DNA of 64,000 bases from Staphylococcus condimenti (GCF_001618885.1 NZ_CP015114.1:2356001-2420000), one strand, 5' to 3'. Counted from the stretch's first letter, positions 35,092-44,984 are shown. Notes: a model not told the origin generated them from the sequence alone. Translations and numbers: made by a program.

Positions 35092-35847
35092 ATGCAGAAT
35101 TTAAAATTTGATCACATCATTCATTACATTAAACATATTGATGAATTCCAGTATCCAGGGGAAATTCTTAAAGTTGTTCCGGGTGGTTTGCATAATCGTT
35201 ATGCAACACATAATAAACTGGCTTATACTGATTTAGCATATATTGAAATTATAGGTGTAAGTGATGAAGAAAAATTAAAAAAAGTGATTAAAACAAATGA
35301 AGGCCGTGTATCATTCGTAGCAAAAATTGTACAAGATAATTTTAAACAAGGTTTTAAAGCATTTGCATTACGAACTGATAATATTGAAAAATTAAAAACA
35401 GAACTCGAAGCAAAAGGTGTAGATACAGTGGGACCTCTTCAAATGGGGCGTGAAAATAAAAGAGGAGAACAAACTTCTTGGCAATTACTTTATTTAAACC
35501 AGCCCAATAGTGATTTGAAACCGCCATTCTTTATTCAATGGTCGAAGTCAGAAGAAGAAAGGGAAGAATCATTAAAAAGTAAATTCCAGCCTGAATTCGA
35601 AATAAAAGCCATTGAAGTTCACACAACTAATAAAAATCAAGTGGTGAATCAATGGCGTGATTGGTTTGATATGGAGGTCAAATCATCTGATGAAGATGTT
35701 ACAATTTTATCATTACCGAATGAAAAAATTGAGTTCAGAATTCGTAAAGCTCGTAAAAATGGGTATGATATTGTAATTCAGGATAAAGAAACAGATGCGC
35801 CTTATAATATTACGACGCGTGGAGCTGAATATCATTTTGTTCCTTAA
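35092..35847 (+). CDS. VOC/glyoxalase-like domain protein
   Basis: The 251-residue protein begins with FDHIIHYIKHID and has two vicinal-oxygen-chelate-like halves, as in the Glyoxalase_3 family. No conserved catalytic set can be named from this family. I choose ATG 35092 after GAGAGGTGA, not ATG 35065 upstream. Its stop codon overlaps the stop of the convergent small membrane gene by four bases. Confidence 0.75.
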   Translation: MQNLKFDHIIHYIKHIDEFQYPGEILKVVPGGLHNRYATHNKLAYTDLAYIEIIGVSDEEKLKKVIKTNEGRVSFVAKIVQDNFKQGFKAFALRTDNIEKLKTELEAKGVDTVGPLQMGRENKRGEQTSWQLLYLNQPNSDLKPPFFIQWSKSEEEREESLKSKFQPEFEIKAIEVHTTNKNQVVNQWRDWFDMEVKSSDEDVTILSLPNEKIEFRIRKARKNGYDIVIQDKETDAPYNITTRGAEYHFVP

Positions 35848-36095
35848 TAAATATAGTGATACACTTCACTAGCAATAACAGAAACATGTATAAGCGCTAC
35901 TACAAATAAACCAATTGAAAATAATAAGTCAGTTCTGGTTTTGCGGAGCAGCATTAGATAAAATGAAATAATTGTAGAAAAGCCTACAAAAATAACACGT
36001 AAACTCAGATAAGAAACACCTGGTTGTACACTTAATGTGATACAGATTGCGATGATATTTAGAATAATCATGACAATTAAAAATATATTTCTCAT
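35844..36095 (-). CDS. Small membrane protein (83 aa), function unknown
   Basis: Three hydrophobic segments fill almost the whole protein. The start is ATG 36095, 7 bp after AGGTGAG; the longer open frame to 36263 runs into femX on the other strand and is not supported. No motif recognised. Convergent with the VOC gene and divergent from femX. Confidence 0.65.
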   Translation of the reverse strand: MRNIFLIVMIILNIIAICITLSVQPGVSYLSLRVIFVGFSTIISFYLMLLRKTRTDLLFSIGLFVVALIHVSVIASEVYHYIY

Positions 36096-36216
36096 TCTTC
36101 TCACCTCTAAATCATTTGTAGTTTTGTTTTGATTTCGTGAGATTACGAAATGAAAGTTACTTACTTTCATTGTATAATAAGAATTACTGTAAGGAAAATA
36201 AAGGAGAGCGTATAGT

Positions 36217-37467
36217 ATGGAAAAGATGAATATCACTAACCAAGAACATGATGCATTTGTCAAATCTCATCCGAACGGTGATTTGCTCCAATTAACACAA
36301 TGGGCAGAAACCAAAAAATTAACTGGATGGTATTCAAAAAGAGTAGCTGTAGGTGAAAATGGAGAAATTAAAGGAGTGGCTCAGCTTTTATTTAAAAAAG
36401 TTCCTAAATTGCCATATACCCTATGCTATGTATCAAGAGGATTTGTAGCAGACTACAATGACAAAGCAGTCTTGGAGGCACTCCTTAAATATACAAAAAA
36501 AGTTGCACGACAAGAACGTGCATATGCTATTAAAATCGACCCAGATGTTGAAGTTGACAAAGCAGGGGATACTTTAACCAATCTTAGACAATTAGGTTTT
36601 GTGCATAAAGGATTCAAAGAAGGTCTTTCTAAAGATTATATTCAACCACGTATGACAATGATTACTCCGATTGATCAAACAGATGAAGAATTAATTAAAA
36701 GCTTTGAACGTCGTAATCGCTCTAAAGTACGTTTAGCATTAAAGCGCGGAACTAAAGTAGAACGTGCAGGACGCGACCAATTGCCTATTTTCGCAGATTT
36801 AATGCGTATTACGGGTGAACGTGATGGTTTCTTAACACGTGATATCAGTTATTTCCAAAATGTATATGATGCTTTACATCCTGATGGAGATGCAGAATTG
36901 TTCTTAGTTAAATTAGAACCAGAACCTGTATTAAAAGAAATTACGGGTGAAAATAAAGAAGTAGAAGCTGAAATTGAAAAATTAAAACAGAAAAAACAAG
37001 ATAAGAAAACTTTAAATAAAATTAAAGATGCAGAAGCTAAGATTGCACGTAATCAAAAATTGATTGCGCAGATGGAAGAATTACGCAACCAGCATCCGGA
37101 AGGTGTTTATTTATCAGGAGCACTCTTAATGTTCTGTGGTAAAAAATCTTATTACCTATATGGTGCATCATCTAATGATTATCGAGATTTCTTGCCTAAC
37201 CATCACATGCAATTTGAAATGATGCGTTATGCAAGAGAAAAAGGCGCTACAACTTATGATTTTGGCGGGACTGATAATGATCCGGATAAAGACTCTGAAC
37301 ACTATGGATTGTGGGCCTTCAAAAAAACTTGGGGTACATACCTCAGTGAAAAAGTTGGAGAGTTCGATTACGTCTTAAACAAACCGCTTTATTATATCGT
37401 TGAACAAGTAAAACCGCGTTTGACAAAAGCTAAAATAAAAGCTTCACGTAAATTAAAAGGAAAATAA
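36217..37467 (+). CDS. femX: Lipid II:glycine glycyltransferase FemX (FmhB)
   Basis: This 416-residue FemABX enzyme adds the first glycine of the pentaglycine bridge to the Lys of lipid II, using glycyl-tRNA. It is essential in S. aureus. The sequence matches FmhB nearly throughout (NGDLLQLTQWAETKKLTGWY, SYYLYGASSN, YDFGGTDNDPDKDSEHYGLW). Residues about 246-289 are a charged coiled coil, the helical arm typical of the family. AAAGGAGAG precedes the ATG. Confidence 0.96.
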   Translation: MEKMNITNQEHDAFVKSHPNGDLLQLTQWAETKKLTGWYSKRVAVGENGEIKGVAQLLFKKVPKLPYTLCYVSRGFVADYNDKAVLEALLKYTKKVARQERAYAIKIDPDVEVDKAGDTLTNLRQLGFVHKGFKEGLSKDYIQPRMTMITPIDQTDEELIKSFERRNRSKVRLALKRGTKVERAGRDQLPIFADLMRITGERDGFLTRDISYFQNVYDALHPDGDAELFLVKLEPEPVLKEITGENKEVEAEIEKLKQKKQDKKTLNKIKDAEAKIARNQKLIAQMEELRNQHPEGVYLSGALLMFCGKKSYYLYGASSNDYRDFLPNHHMQFEMMRYAREKGATTYDFGGTDNDPDKDSEHYGLWAFKKTWGTYLSEKVGEFDYVLNKPLYYIVEQVKPRLTKAKIKASRKLKGK

Positions 37468-37483
37468 TAATCCTGACCGATTA

Positions 37484-37520
37484 AACTGCCATCTTAATTA
37501 AAGGTGGCAGTTATTTTTTA
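37484..37520 (+). terminator. Terminator of femX
   Basis: A 12-bp stem (37484-37495 with 37501-37512) with one wobble pair is followed by ATTTTTTA. Confidence 0.88.
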
Positions 37521-37613
37521 TAGTTATTTAAGTTTTTTAAATGAAGTTAGATACAATCTATTATTTTTCATGTAAACTTATGGTTAAGTAGTATGAATAC
37601 AGGAGGAAAAACA

Positions 37614-40600
37614 ATGATCAACCGCTTGCTGAAATTTTCACTTGGTAATAAGTTCGCTATATTTTTAATGGTTGTATTAGTCATTTTAGGCGGTGTCTAT
37701 TCTAGTTTGAAGATGCGTCTAGAAATGTTGCCAGATGTTGAAGAACCCATGATTTCAGTCAATACAGTAATGCCTGGTGCAACTCCAGAAACTGTGCAAG
37801 ATGAAATCAGTGATAAAATTGATAATCAAGTTCGCAGAATGGCTCATGTACATACTGTAAAATCACAATCACTTGAAAATGTTTCAATGGTCCAAGTCAG
37901 TTACGATGATGGAACTGATATGGATAAAGCTGAGGAAGAATTGAAAAAAGAAATAGATAAGCTTAAATTAGATGAAAATGCGCAAGAACCTGAACTGACG
38001 CGTAACAGTATGAATGCATTTCCAGTCGTGGCTTATTCTTTCTCAACTAAAAATGATGATTTAAAGAAAGCAACGAAAGATATTAAGACACAACTTGTAC
38101 CTAAACTTGAAACAATAGATGGTGTGCAAAATGTCCAGTTGAATGGTCAGACAGAACGCCAAGCGACCATTAAATTCAGTCAACGTAAATTACAGGAACG
38201 TGGTATGAGTGCAAGTGGTGTAGAAGATTATATTAAAGGTGCTTCAGGTAAAACACCGCTTGGTTTATTCCAGTTCGGCAAGAAAGAAAAATCTATTGTA
38301 ATTGATGGGGAATTCACCTCTGTCGATGCATTGAAAAATTTTGAAATTCCTGTGGATGCAGCTAAGGGAGATAAAGAACAATCTGGAAGCGGCAGTGAAT
38401 CAGGGCAAAGCGGGTCAGATTCAAGCAGTATGAGTGCTATGGACCAAAATAGTGCATCGCAAGGATCAAGCAGCAGCGAAATTGTTAAATTGAAAGACAT
38501 CGCTGATGTAAGTGTCGGAGATGAGCGTGAATCGATTTCTAGAACAAATGGAAAAGATGCAATTGATGTTCAGATTATAAAAGCACAAGATGCTAATACT
38601 GTACAAGTTAAAAAGGATACTGATCAAAAAATTAAGCAGTTCATTAAAGAAAATAAAGGTATGACATATACAAAAATCATGGATACAGCAAAACCTATCC
38701 AAGATTCAATTTATACAATGCTAGAAAAAGCAATTCTAGGTACTATTGTAGCGATTATCATCATCTTATTATTCTTGCGTAATATACGTACAACAGCGAT
38801 TTCAGTAGTTTCGATTCCAATGTCCTTATTAATTGCCATGATTGCGTTGAAACTTTCGGACGTTTCATTGAATATTTTAACGTTAGGTGCTTTAACAGTA
38901 GCAATTGGACGTGTTATCGATGACTCTATTGTAGTTATTGAAAATATTTATCGACGGATGTCAGATAAAGATGAGCCGCTTAAAGGTAATCAATTAGTTG
39001 TCAGTGCAACTGCAGAAGTGTTTAAACCAATTATGTCTTCTACTTTAGTAACGATTATCGTTTTCTTACCGCTTGTTTTTGTAGCAGGTTCAGTAGGAGA
39101 AATGTTTAGACCGTTTGCACTTGCGATTACTTTCAGCTTACTTGCATCATTACTCGTTTCTATCACAATCGTGCCAGCACTTTCTTCAACATTTTTCAAA
39201 AATGGTATTCATGAAAAAAGAAAAAGATCTCTTGGCAGAGTAGGAAGAGATTATAAAAAAGTATTGAAATGGTCTTTAAATCATAAATGGATTGTCTTGA
39301 TTTTGACAACATTGATTCTAATCGGCAGTATTGCACTTGGTGCTGCTAAAATTGGTACAAGTTATATCTCTACAGGTGAGGATAAGTATATGGCATTAAC
39401 TTATAATCCTAAACCTGGAGAAACAAAAGAATCAGTTCTGAAAAATGCTGAGCAAGTTCAAAAATACTTAAACAGTAAAGATAAAGTGAAGAAAGTACAA
39501 TATTCATTAGGTGGCGCTTCACCTATGGATCCAACTGGCAGTACAAATAGTATGGCAGTTATGATTGAATATGATAAAAACACACCGAATTTTGAAGAAG
39601 AACCAGATAAAGTATTGAAACATATTGCAACCTTCAAACAAGAGGGAGAATGGAAAAACTTAGATATGGGTACTGGTGCTGGCAATAACTCAATCGAAGT
39701 TAAAGTATCTGGTCCATCTGCAGAGGCCATTAAAGGTACTGTGAAGAAAATTCAAAATGAAATGAAAGATACAAAAGGTATTGTGAATGTAAAATCTGAC
39801 TTGTCAGAAGTTTATCAGCAATATAGTGTAGATGTTGATCAAAACAAAGCTACAGAAAAAGGGTTGTCAGCAGGACAGCTTGCAATGGGACTGAACCAAA
39901 ATATCCCAGAAGATACAATTACAACAATTAACGAAAAAGGTCATAAAGTCGACGTCAAAGTAGAAAAAGAAAAACAAACGAACTGGACAAAAGAAAAATT
40001 AAACAACTTAGAGATCCCGTCACCAACTGGAAAAGTTAAACTTAAAGATATTGCGACGTTGAAAGAAACTAAAACGCCAAGTAAGTTAATTAAAGAAGAT
40101 GGAGATTATACAACAACAGTAACAGGTACGATTAACGATAAAGATGTTGGCGGTATCTCGCAAAAAGTGATGTCTAAGACAAATAAAATTGATAAACCTG
40201 ATAATGTAAAAATTAATACAGGCGGCGCAACAGATGATATTCAAAAAGCATTGACTCAGTTGTCTATGGCAATGGGTGCTGCAGTTATTATCGTTTATCT
40301 TGTATTAGTATTAACTTTCAAAGGCGGACTTGCACCATTTACAATATTATTCTCTTTACCATACACAGTGATTGGTGTTGTATTGGCATTAGTGATTACT
40401 GGAGAGACACTTTCAGTTCCGAGTATGATTGGATTATTGATGTTAATAGGTATTGTTGTAACCAATGCTATTGTGTTGGTGGATAGAGTTATTAATAATG
40501 AACGAGAAGGTATGGAAATGAAAGAAGCGTTGATTGAAGCAGGCGGCACGAGAATAAGACCAATCTTGATGACAGCTTTAGCTACAATCGGTGCACTTGT

Positions 40601-40772
40601 CCCTCTTCTATTCGGACAAGACAGCTCAATCTTAATTTCTAAAGGTTTGGCAGCAACTGTAATAGGTGGTTTGATTTCATCAACATTATTAACTTTAATA
40701 GTTGTTCCAGTCATCTATGAAATTCTATTCACCTTAAAAAATAAACTTGCACGTTTATTTAATAGAAATTAA
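37614..40772 (+). CDS. RND-family efflux transporter (SwrC/AcrB-like)
   Basis: The 1052-residue protein has the RND plan: one N-terminal helix, a large extracytoplasmic domain, helices 2-6, a second large domain and helices 8-12. Conserved pieces include MLPDVEEP and PGATPETV near the start and GRVIDDSIVVIENIYR in helix 4 with the proton-relay Asp pair. A Ser/Gly-rich stretch at residues about 257-289 is unlike a folded core. The start is ATG 37614 after AGGAGG. Related Gram-positive pumps (SwrC) export lipids or surfactants. No adaptor gene is adjacent. Confidence 0.9.
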   Translation: MINRLLKFSLGNKFAIFLMVVLVILGGVYSSLKMRLEMLPDVEEPMISVNTVMPGATPETVQDEISDKIDNQVRRMAHVHTVKSQSLENVSMVQVSYDDGTDMDKAEEELKKEIDKLKLDENAQEPELTRNSMNAFPVVAYSFSTKNDDLKKATKDIKTQLVPKLETIDGVQNVQLNGQTERQATIKFSQRKLQERGMSASGVEDYIKGASGKTPLGLFQFGKKEKSIVIDGEFTSVDALKNFEIPVDAAKGDKEQSGSGSESGQSGSDSSSMSAMDQNSASQGSSSSEIVKLKDIADVSVGDERESISRTNGKDAIDVQIIKAQDANTVQVKKDTDQKIKQFIKENKGMTYTKIMDTAKPIQDSIYTMLEKAILGTIVAIIIILLFLRNIRTTAISVVSIPMSLLIAMIALKLSDVSLNILTLGALTVAIGRVIDDSIVVIENIYRRMSDKDEPLKGNQLVVSATAEVFKPIMSSTLVTIIVFLPLVFVAGSVGEMFRPFALAITFSLLASLLVSITIVPALSSTFFKNGIHEKRKRSLGRVGRDYKKVLKWSLNHKWIVLILTTLILIGSIALGAAKIGTSYISTGEDKYMALTYNPKPGETKESVLKNAEQVQKYLNSKDKVKKVQYSLGGASPMDPTGSTNSMAVMIEYDKNTPNFEEEPDKVLKHIATFKQEGEWKNLDMGTGAGNNSIEVKVSGPSAEAIKGTVKKIQNEMKDTKGIVNVKSDLSEVYQQYSVDVDQNKATEKGLSAGQLAMGLNQNIPEDTITTINEKGHKVDVKVEKEKQTNWTKEKLNNLEIPSPTGKVKLKDIATLKETKTPSKLIKEDGDYTTTVTGTINDKDVGGISQKVMSKTNKIDKPDNVKINTGGATDDIQKALTQLSMAMGAAVIIVYLVLVLTFKGGLAPFTILFSLPYTVIGVVLALVITGETLSVPSMIGLLMLIGIVVTNAIVLVDRVINNEREGMEMKEALIEAGGTRIRPILMTALATIGALVPLLFGQDSSILISKGLAATVIGGLISSTLLTLIVVPVIYEILFTLKNKLARLFNRN

Positions 40773-40786
40773 AAACGAATCATTAT

Positions 40787-40824
40787 AAACGCATCCTCAA
40801 CCGAAAGTTGAAGGATGCGTTTTT
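40787..40824 (+). terminator. Terminator of the RND gene
   Basis: AAACGCATCCT pairs with AGGATGCGTTT (40787-40797 and 40812-40822) around a partly paired loop, followed by TTTTTC. Confidence 0.88.
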
Positions 40825-40940
40825 CTTATGTAATACAAATTAAAGTTTAAGTTTCTGTTTAATAAAAATACACTTACAGAGAAAAAGCACTAAAATATCG
40901 CTTATTTATTCATAATATTTAGAAAATTATAAAAAACACC

Positions 40941-40969
40941 TTCACATTAGTAAAACTAAGTTCTATAAT
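40941..40969 (+). promoter_or_regulatory. Promoter with internal inverted repeat, upstream of the transporter/amidohydrolase pair
   Basis: TTCACA (40941-40946) and TATAAT (40964-40969) are spaced by 17 bp. The spacer holds TTAGT-AAA-ACTAA (40947-40959), a perfect inverted repeat placed where a repressor would block RNA polymerase. Confidence 0.65.
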
Positions 40970-41002
40970 GTGTTGTATTCTTTGTAATGATGGGGGCAGC
41001 AG

Positions 41003-42181
41003 ATGGAGCTAATATTATACTTTTTAATTGTAATGATTTTTTTATTTTTAGGAGAATGGATTTCAAGTTTATCGAAAGCTTACATACCATCCGTATTTGT
41101 GACGGCAGTGTTGTTTGTTATTGGGTTTTGGACAATACTACCTAAAGATATTGTGACAAAAGCCAATTTCGGACCCAATTTTGCTGCTATCTGTATACCT
41201 TTACTATTGGTTCACTTAGGTACTATGATGGATTTACAACAACTGTTATCTCAATGGAAAGCAGTTGTAGTAGCGTTGGCGGGTACTTTGGGAACGATGG
41301 TACTTACTTTAACGATTGGTACTTTTATATTTGATTGGCATACAGTCGTTGCTGCGGTACCTCCGTTAACAGGAGGTATTGTATCAGTAGCATTAATGAG
41401 TGATGGTTTGAAAACTGCAGGTTTGACGACACTAGTAGCAATCCCCGTAGCTATGTTTATTACCCATAGCGTCATAGGTTATCCTTTAACTTCATTCATG
41501 TTGAAGAAAGAAGGAGAAAGATTGCTGAAGCATCCAGATATTAAAAACGATGATAACAGTAATTATGAGTATAATCCGCAAGTGGTCGAACAAAAGAAGA
41601 AAAGAAAACCAATCATTAATGAAAAATATCAAACAGCTGCTTTCTTATTAGCGAAAACTGGAGCTGTAGCTTTGCTTGCAATTTTGATAGCGAAGTTTAC
41701 GAACGATATTATAAATTCTAATGTCATTGCTTTGATATTAGGCGTTATATTTCATCAATTAGGATTTTTAGAAAAACAAATATTAGTAAAAGCTAAAGTA
41801 TTCAATTGGTTGATGTATGGTTTGTTAGCCTATGTATTTTCTCAATTGAGTTCGACAACTCCTAAAGTTCTAAGTGGTATTTTAATCCAAATTATCGTAT
41901 TGATTATTTTGGGAATAATAGGCATGTATATCACATCATCAATACTTGCTAAACCATTTAAAATGAGTAGACCTATGGCATTTGCGACTTCTTTAACAGC
42001 ATTATTCGGTTTTCCGGCTGACTACATTGTTACAAATGAGGTAGTTTCAAATCTTACTAGTAATGAAAAGGAACGTAATTATTTGCTGGATAATATGCTG
42101 CCTAAAATGTTAGTAGGCGGGTTTGCAACAGTATCAGTAGCTTCAATAATTATTACTACTTTATTCATTAAATTACTGTAG
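41003..42181 (+). CDS. Multi-pass membrane transporter, possibly related to sodium/glutamate symporters
   Basis: The 392-residue protein has about ten to twelve hydrophobic segments split by a polar loop (residues about 170-210) and a repeat of the gene-halves type. The GGIVSVALMSDGLKTAGL region and FGFPADYIVTNEV near the C-terminus look like re-entrant loops of ion-coupled carboxylate symporters. I do not recognise the family with certainty. It is followed 19 bp later by an amidohydrolase and shares its promoter, so it may import that enzyme's substrate. Confidence 0.7.
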   Translation: MELILYFLIVMIFLFLGEWISSLSKAYIPSVFVTAVLFVIGFWTILPKDIVTKANFGPNFAAICIPLLLVHLGTMMDLQQLLSQWKAVVVALAGTLGTMVLTLTIGTFIFDWHTVVAAVPPLTGGIVSVALMSDGLKTAGLTTLVAIPVAMFITHSVIGYPLTSFMLKKEGERLLKHPDIKNDDNSNYEYNPQVVEQKKKRKPIINEKYQTAAFLLAKTGAVALLAILIAKFTNDIINSNVIALILGVIFHQLGFLEKQILVKAKVFNWLMYGLLAYVFSQLSSTTPKVLSGILIQIIVLIILGIIGMYITSSILAKPFKMSRPMAFATSLTALFGFPADYIVTNEVVSNLTSNEKERNYLLDNMLPKMLVGGFATVSVASIIITTLFIKLL

Positions 42182-42200
42182 ATAAAGAAAGGGGATAAAA

Positions 42201-43361
42201 ATGGTTAATATTTTATTTGAAAATGCAACATTATTTGATGGGGAAAAGTTTGTATCTAACTCGCAATTCGGTGTAGATACAAAAAGTGGAAAAGTTATAA
42301 ATACAAACAATAATTTTGATGAGAAAATAAATTTGAAGAACAAATATGTTATACCAGGTTTGATTAATGCTCACACACATATCGTGGCTGATCATACAGG
42401 GAAAATAAATCAGTTAGGATCACCTGATAATACAGCAGTTAAATCAACATATCTAGCATTGAAAAATTTAAATGATTTATTAAAAGACGGCGTTACTTAT
42501 ATTAGGGACGTTGGATCTATCTTTGATATTGATATCGAATTATCTAAATTAGAGAAAGTCGGGGAACTGGTAGCGCCAGGAATAATTGCTTCTGGCAGTC
42601 CATTAACGATGACAGGAGGACATTTCAGTGAAGGCAGCTATGAAGTTGATGGAAAAGATGAAGTTAGAAAGTATGCAAGAAAACTTTTAAAAAAAGGCGT
42701 AGATAATATTAAGTTAATGGCATCTGGAGGTGTTTCATTTAGCGGTGAAACACCTCACGATGTTCAGTTGGATGAAGAAGAATTAAGAGCTGCAGTCGTT
42801 GAAGCGCACCGTAAAGGAAGAACTGCTTGTGCGCATGCTCAAGGAACAGAAGCAATTCAAAATGCAATTAGAGCAGGTGTAGATTCTGTAGAACATGCAG
42901 TATTTTTAGATGATGAAACAGTTCAAATGTTTATTGAAAGTGATACGTATATCGTTCCTACGTTAGCAGCACCGTGGGCCATTAATCAGAACACAGAAAT
43001 TTTGCCCGACTTGGTGGAAAAGTCACTCGCAATTGAAAAGGCACATATGGAAAGTATTGGCAAAGCAGCAAAAGCAGGTGTAAAACTTGCAATGGGTACC
43101 GATTCAGGAACAGCGATGAATAATTTTGATAAAAATTCTTCATTTGAACTAGAATTAATGGTTCGTGCGGGTGCCACACCACTTCAAGCACTTCAATCAG
43201 CAACTGTAAATGCAGCTGAATTATTAAAAATTGATGATAAAGCAGGTTTGATTGAAGAGAATAAACTAGCTGATTTTATTGTAATAGAAGACAATCCATT
43301 AGAGGATATTACTGCCTTGCAAAAAGAAAAGATAGTATATAAAAAAGGAAAATTAGTATAA
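42201..43361 (+). CDS. Amidohydrolase-superfamily enzyme (prolidase/imidazolonepropionase-like)
   Basis: The 386-residue metal hydrolase shows the complete binuclear metal set: His58 and His60 (AHTH), Lys171 (IKLMASGG, carbamylated lysine), His212 (CAHAQG), His232 (VEHAVF) and Asp301 (MGTDSG). This is the subgroup of Xaa-Pro dipeptidases and related acyl-amino-acid or amide hydrolases. GAAAGGGG precedes the ATG. The operon with a transporter points to hydrolysis of an imported amide or peptide-like compound; the substrate is unknown. Confidence 0.85.
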   Translation: MVNILFENATLFDGEKFVSNSQFGVDTKSGKVINTNNNFDEKINLKNKYVIPGLINAHTHIVADHTGKINQLGSPDNTAVKSTYLALKNLNDLLKDGVTYIRDVGSIFDIDIELSKLEKVGELVAPGIIASGSPLTMTGGHFSEGSYEVDGKDEVRKYARKLLKKGVDNIKLMASGGVSFSGETPHDVQLDEEELRAAVVEAHRKGRTACAHAQGTEAIQNAIRAGVDSVEHAVFLDDETVQMFIESDTYIVPTLAAPWAINQNTEILPDLVEKSLAIEKAHMESIGKAAKAGVKLAMGTDSGTAMNNFDKNSSFELELMVRAGATPLQALQSATVNAAELLKIDDKAGLIEENKLADFIVIEDNPLEDITALQKEKIVYKKGKLV

Positions 43362-43366
43362 TAAAC

Positions 43367-43400
43367 AAAAGCATCGGCTGTGCAAGCCGATGCTTTATTA
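43367..43400. terminator. Bidirectional terminator after the amidohydrolase gene
   Basis: AAAGCATCGGCT pairs with AGCCGATGCTTT (43368-43379 and 43385-43396) around a 5-base loop, with A and T at the borders. It also ends just before the stop codon of the convergent membrane protein gene. Confidence 0.88.
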
Positions 43401-43718
43401 TTAATATACGACAAGTGTTAAAATAACACTGATTACAAATATAAAAAGTGTCATCATATTGAGAATAGATACACCTTTTTTATCGCCTTTAGAATATTTA
43501 AAAGCTGTGATTTCTACGTTGCCGACAAGCATAACGATGACTGCAAATTCCCACCAAGCAACTAGCGGTGCTGATAAATTAGACATCGCAACTACTAAGA
43601 TCAGCAAAACACCCATTATCATTCTTAAAATGCTAGCATAGATAGTATTCATTTTGAATATGCTGATATAACTCACAAATAGATATAAAACGGGTAATAG
43701 TATTAAATATAGTTGCAT
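43401..43718 (-). CDS. Small four-helix membrane protein, function unknown
   Basis: The 105-residue protein has hydrophobic segments at about residues 2-20, 26-46, 55-70 and 83-104 separated by short loops. AAAGGAAG precedes the ATG. No motif is recognised. It lies upstream of, and convergent with, the amidohydrolase operon. Confidence 0.72.
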   Translation of the reverse strand: MQLYLILLPVLYLFVSYISIFKMNTIYASILRMIMGVLLILVVAMSNLSAPLVAWWEFAVIVMLVGNVEITAFKYSKGDKKGVSILNMMTLFIFVISVILTLVVY

Positions 43719-43782
43719 CTTAAGTTCTTCCTTTCAAAATTCTAAACAGAATCCAACTTAAGGTGCCATTGGGCACGTTAAA

Positions 43783-43953
43783 TTAAGATTGTTGATCTAT
43801 TTGAGCACGGACGAGTGCAATAGAATTTTCGATTTGCTCGAGTTGTTTAATAAGAGGATCTACCTCTTGACCTGTTGACTCACGTTTTTCCAAATCATCT
43901 TGCAAACGTACGTAATCTTGTTTTAATTCTTGTAATTGGCTTTGTAAATCCAA
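43783..43953 (-). CDS. Small charged coiled-coil protein (56 aa)
   Basis: The start is TTG 43953, eight bases after AAGGTGG; the longer open frame to 44178 overlaps the divergent permease gene and is not supported. The product is almost entirely heptad-like (LQSQLQELKQDYVRLQDDLE and IKQLEQIENSIALVRAQID) with no hydrophobic membrane segment. It may be a small oligomeric protein. Function unknown. Confidence 0.65.
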   Translation of the reverse strand: MDLQSQLQELKQDYVRLQDDLEKRESTGQEVDPLIKQLEQIENSIALVRAQIDQQS

Positions 43954-44075
43954 AAGTAACACCACCTTATTGATTTTTATTATCAATAATAATAGTATAG
44001 CATGGAAAGTGAAAGATGTAATTGATGAGAAACAAAGGATTATTCTAACATCTAGCGATAGAAAGAAGGATGAGT

Positions 44076-44984
44076 ATGACAGGCAAATTCGTAATAATTG
44101 TATTACTGATTGCATTAGGATATTTTTTGAAAAGAGTAAAACTTCTAAAAGAAGATGACAGTCAAGTACTTGCAACACTTGTATTAAATGTCACGTTGCC
44201 TGCGTTGGTCATCGTCAATTTAAATAAAGCAGATTTAGATATTTCCTTATCTATTCTGCCTATTATGATGGTCATCTATGGTATTGTCGCAAAAATCATT
44301 GCAATCAGTTTCTTTTTAAAATACGACAATGAAATGCGCGGTACCATTGGGATGATGATGGCTTCGTTAAATATTGGTTTATTCGCATATCCGCTCGTAC
44401 AAGCTATTTGGCCAAAAGAAGGTATGGTATACTTTGGCATGGCTGATATCGGCGGTGCGATTGTAATGTTTGGTATCACATACTTTGTTGGGGGATATTT
44501 CAGTAACGGAGATAATACCTTTAACGTTAAGTTTTTATTAATCAATCTTTTAAGATCAGTACCATTAATGACTTATCTCATTATGTTTGGTTTGAATATG
44601 AGTAATATCCATATACCTGAAGCAGCTATTAATTTCTTTGATGTATTATCACAAGCCAATATGCCACTGTCAATGATACTTTTAGGTTTAATGCTTAATT
44701 TCCGTATTGAACGAAAATATCTGCCGATTGCCTTCAAGTATCTAGTGATTCATTATGGTTTCGGTATTATTGCAGGTATGCTTGTTTATTTCTTCTTGCC
44801 AGTATCTGATCAAATGATTAAAACAACATTGATGGTGATTTGGCTACTGCCTATAGGTGTAGCTGTTATTCCATATTCACTGCAATTTAAATATCGTACG
44901 ATGCCGATTATTGGAATGACCACTAATATGACGATATTAATCAGTATTGTCATACTCTATTTATATCAGTTGTTCTTTGTATAA
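44076..44984 (+). CDS. AEC-family permease (auxin efflux carrier/malate permease type)
   Basis: The 302-residue membrane protein has ten hydrophobic segments in the AEC pattern, with the LVLNVTLPALVIVNLNKADL segment after helix 1 and the NMPLSMILLGLML segment near residue 200. Members move organic acids such as malate; the substrate here is unknown. I choose ATG 44076, six bases after AAGG, over ATG 44070, which touches it. Divergent from the small coiled-coil gene. Confidence 0.82.
   Translation: MTGKFVIIVLLIALGYFLKRVKLLKEDDSQVLATLVLNVTLPALVIVNLNKADLDISLSILPIMMVIYGIVAKIIAISFFLKYDNEMRGTIGMMMASLNIGLFAYPLVQAIWPKEGMVYFGMADIGGAIVMFGITYFVGGYFSNGDNTFNVKFLLINLLRSVPLMTYLIMFGLNMSNIHIPEAAINFFDVLSQANMPLSMILLGLMLNFRIERKYLPIAFKYLVIHYGFGIIAGMLVYFFLPVSDQMIKTTLMVIWLLPIGVAVIPYSLQFKYRTMPIIGMTTNMTILISIVILYLYQLFFV

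Noticed and set aside
36096..36263. Longer N-terminus for the 83-residue membrane protein
   Set aside because: It would overlap the divergent femX start and lacks a ribosome binding site; ATG 36095 has a good one.
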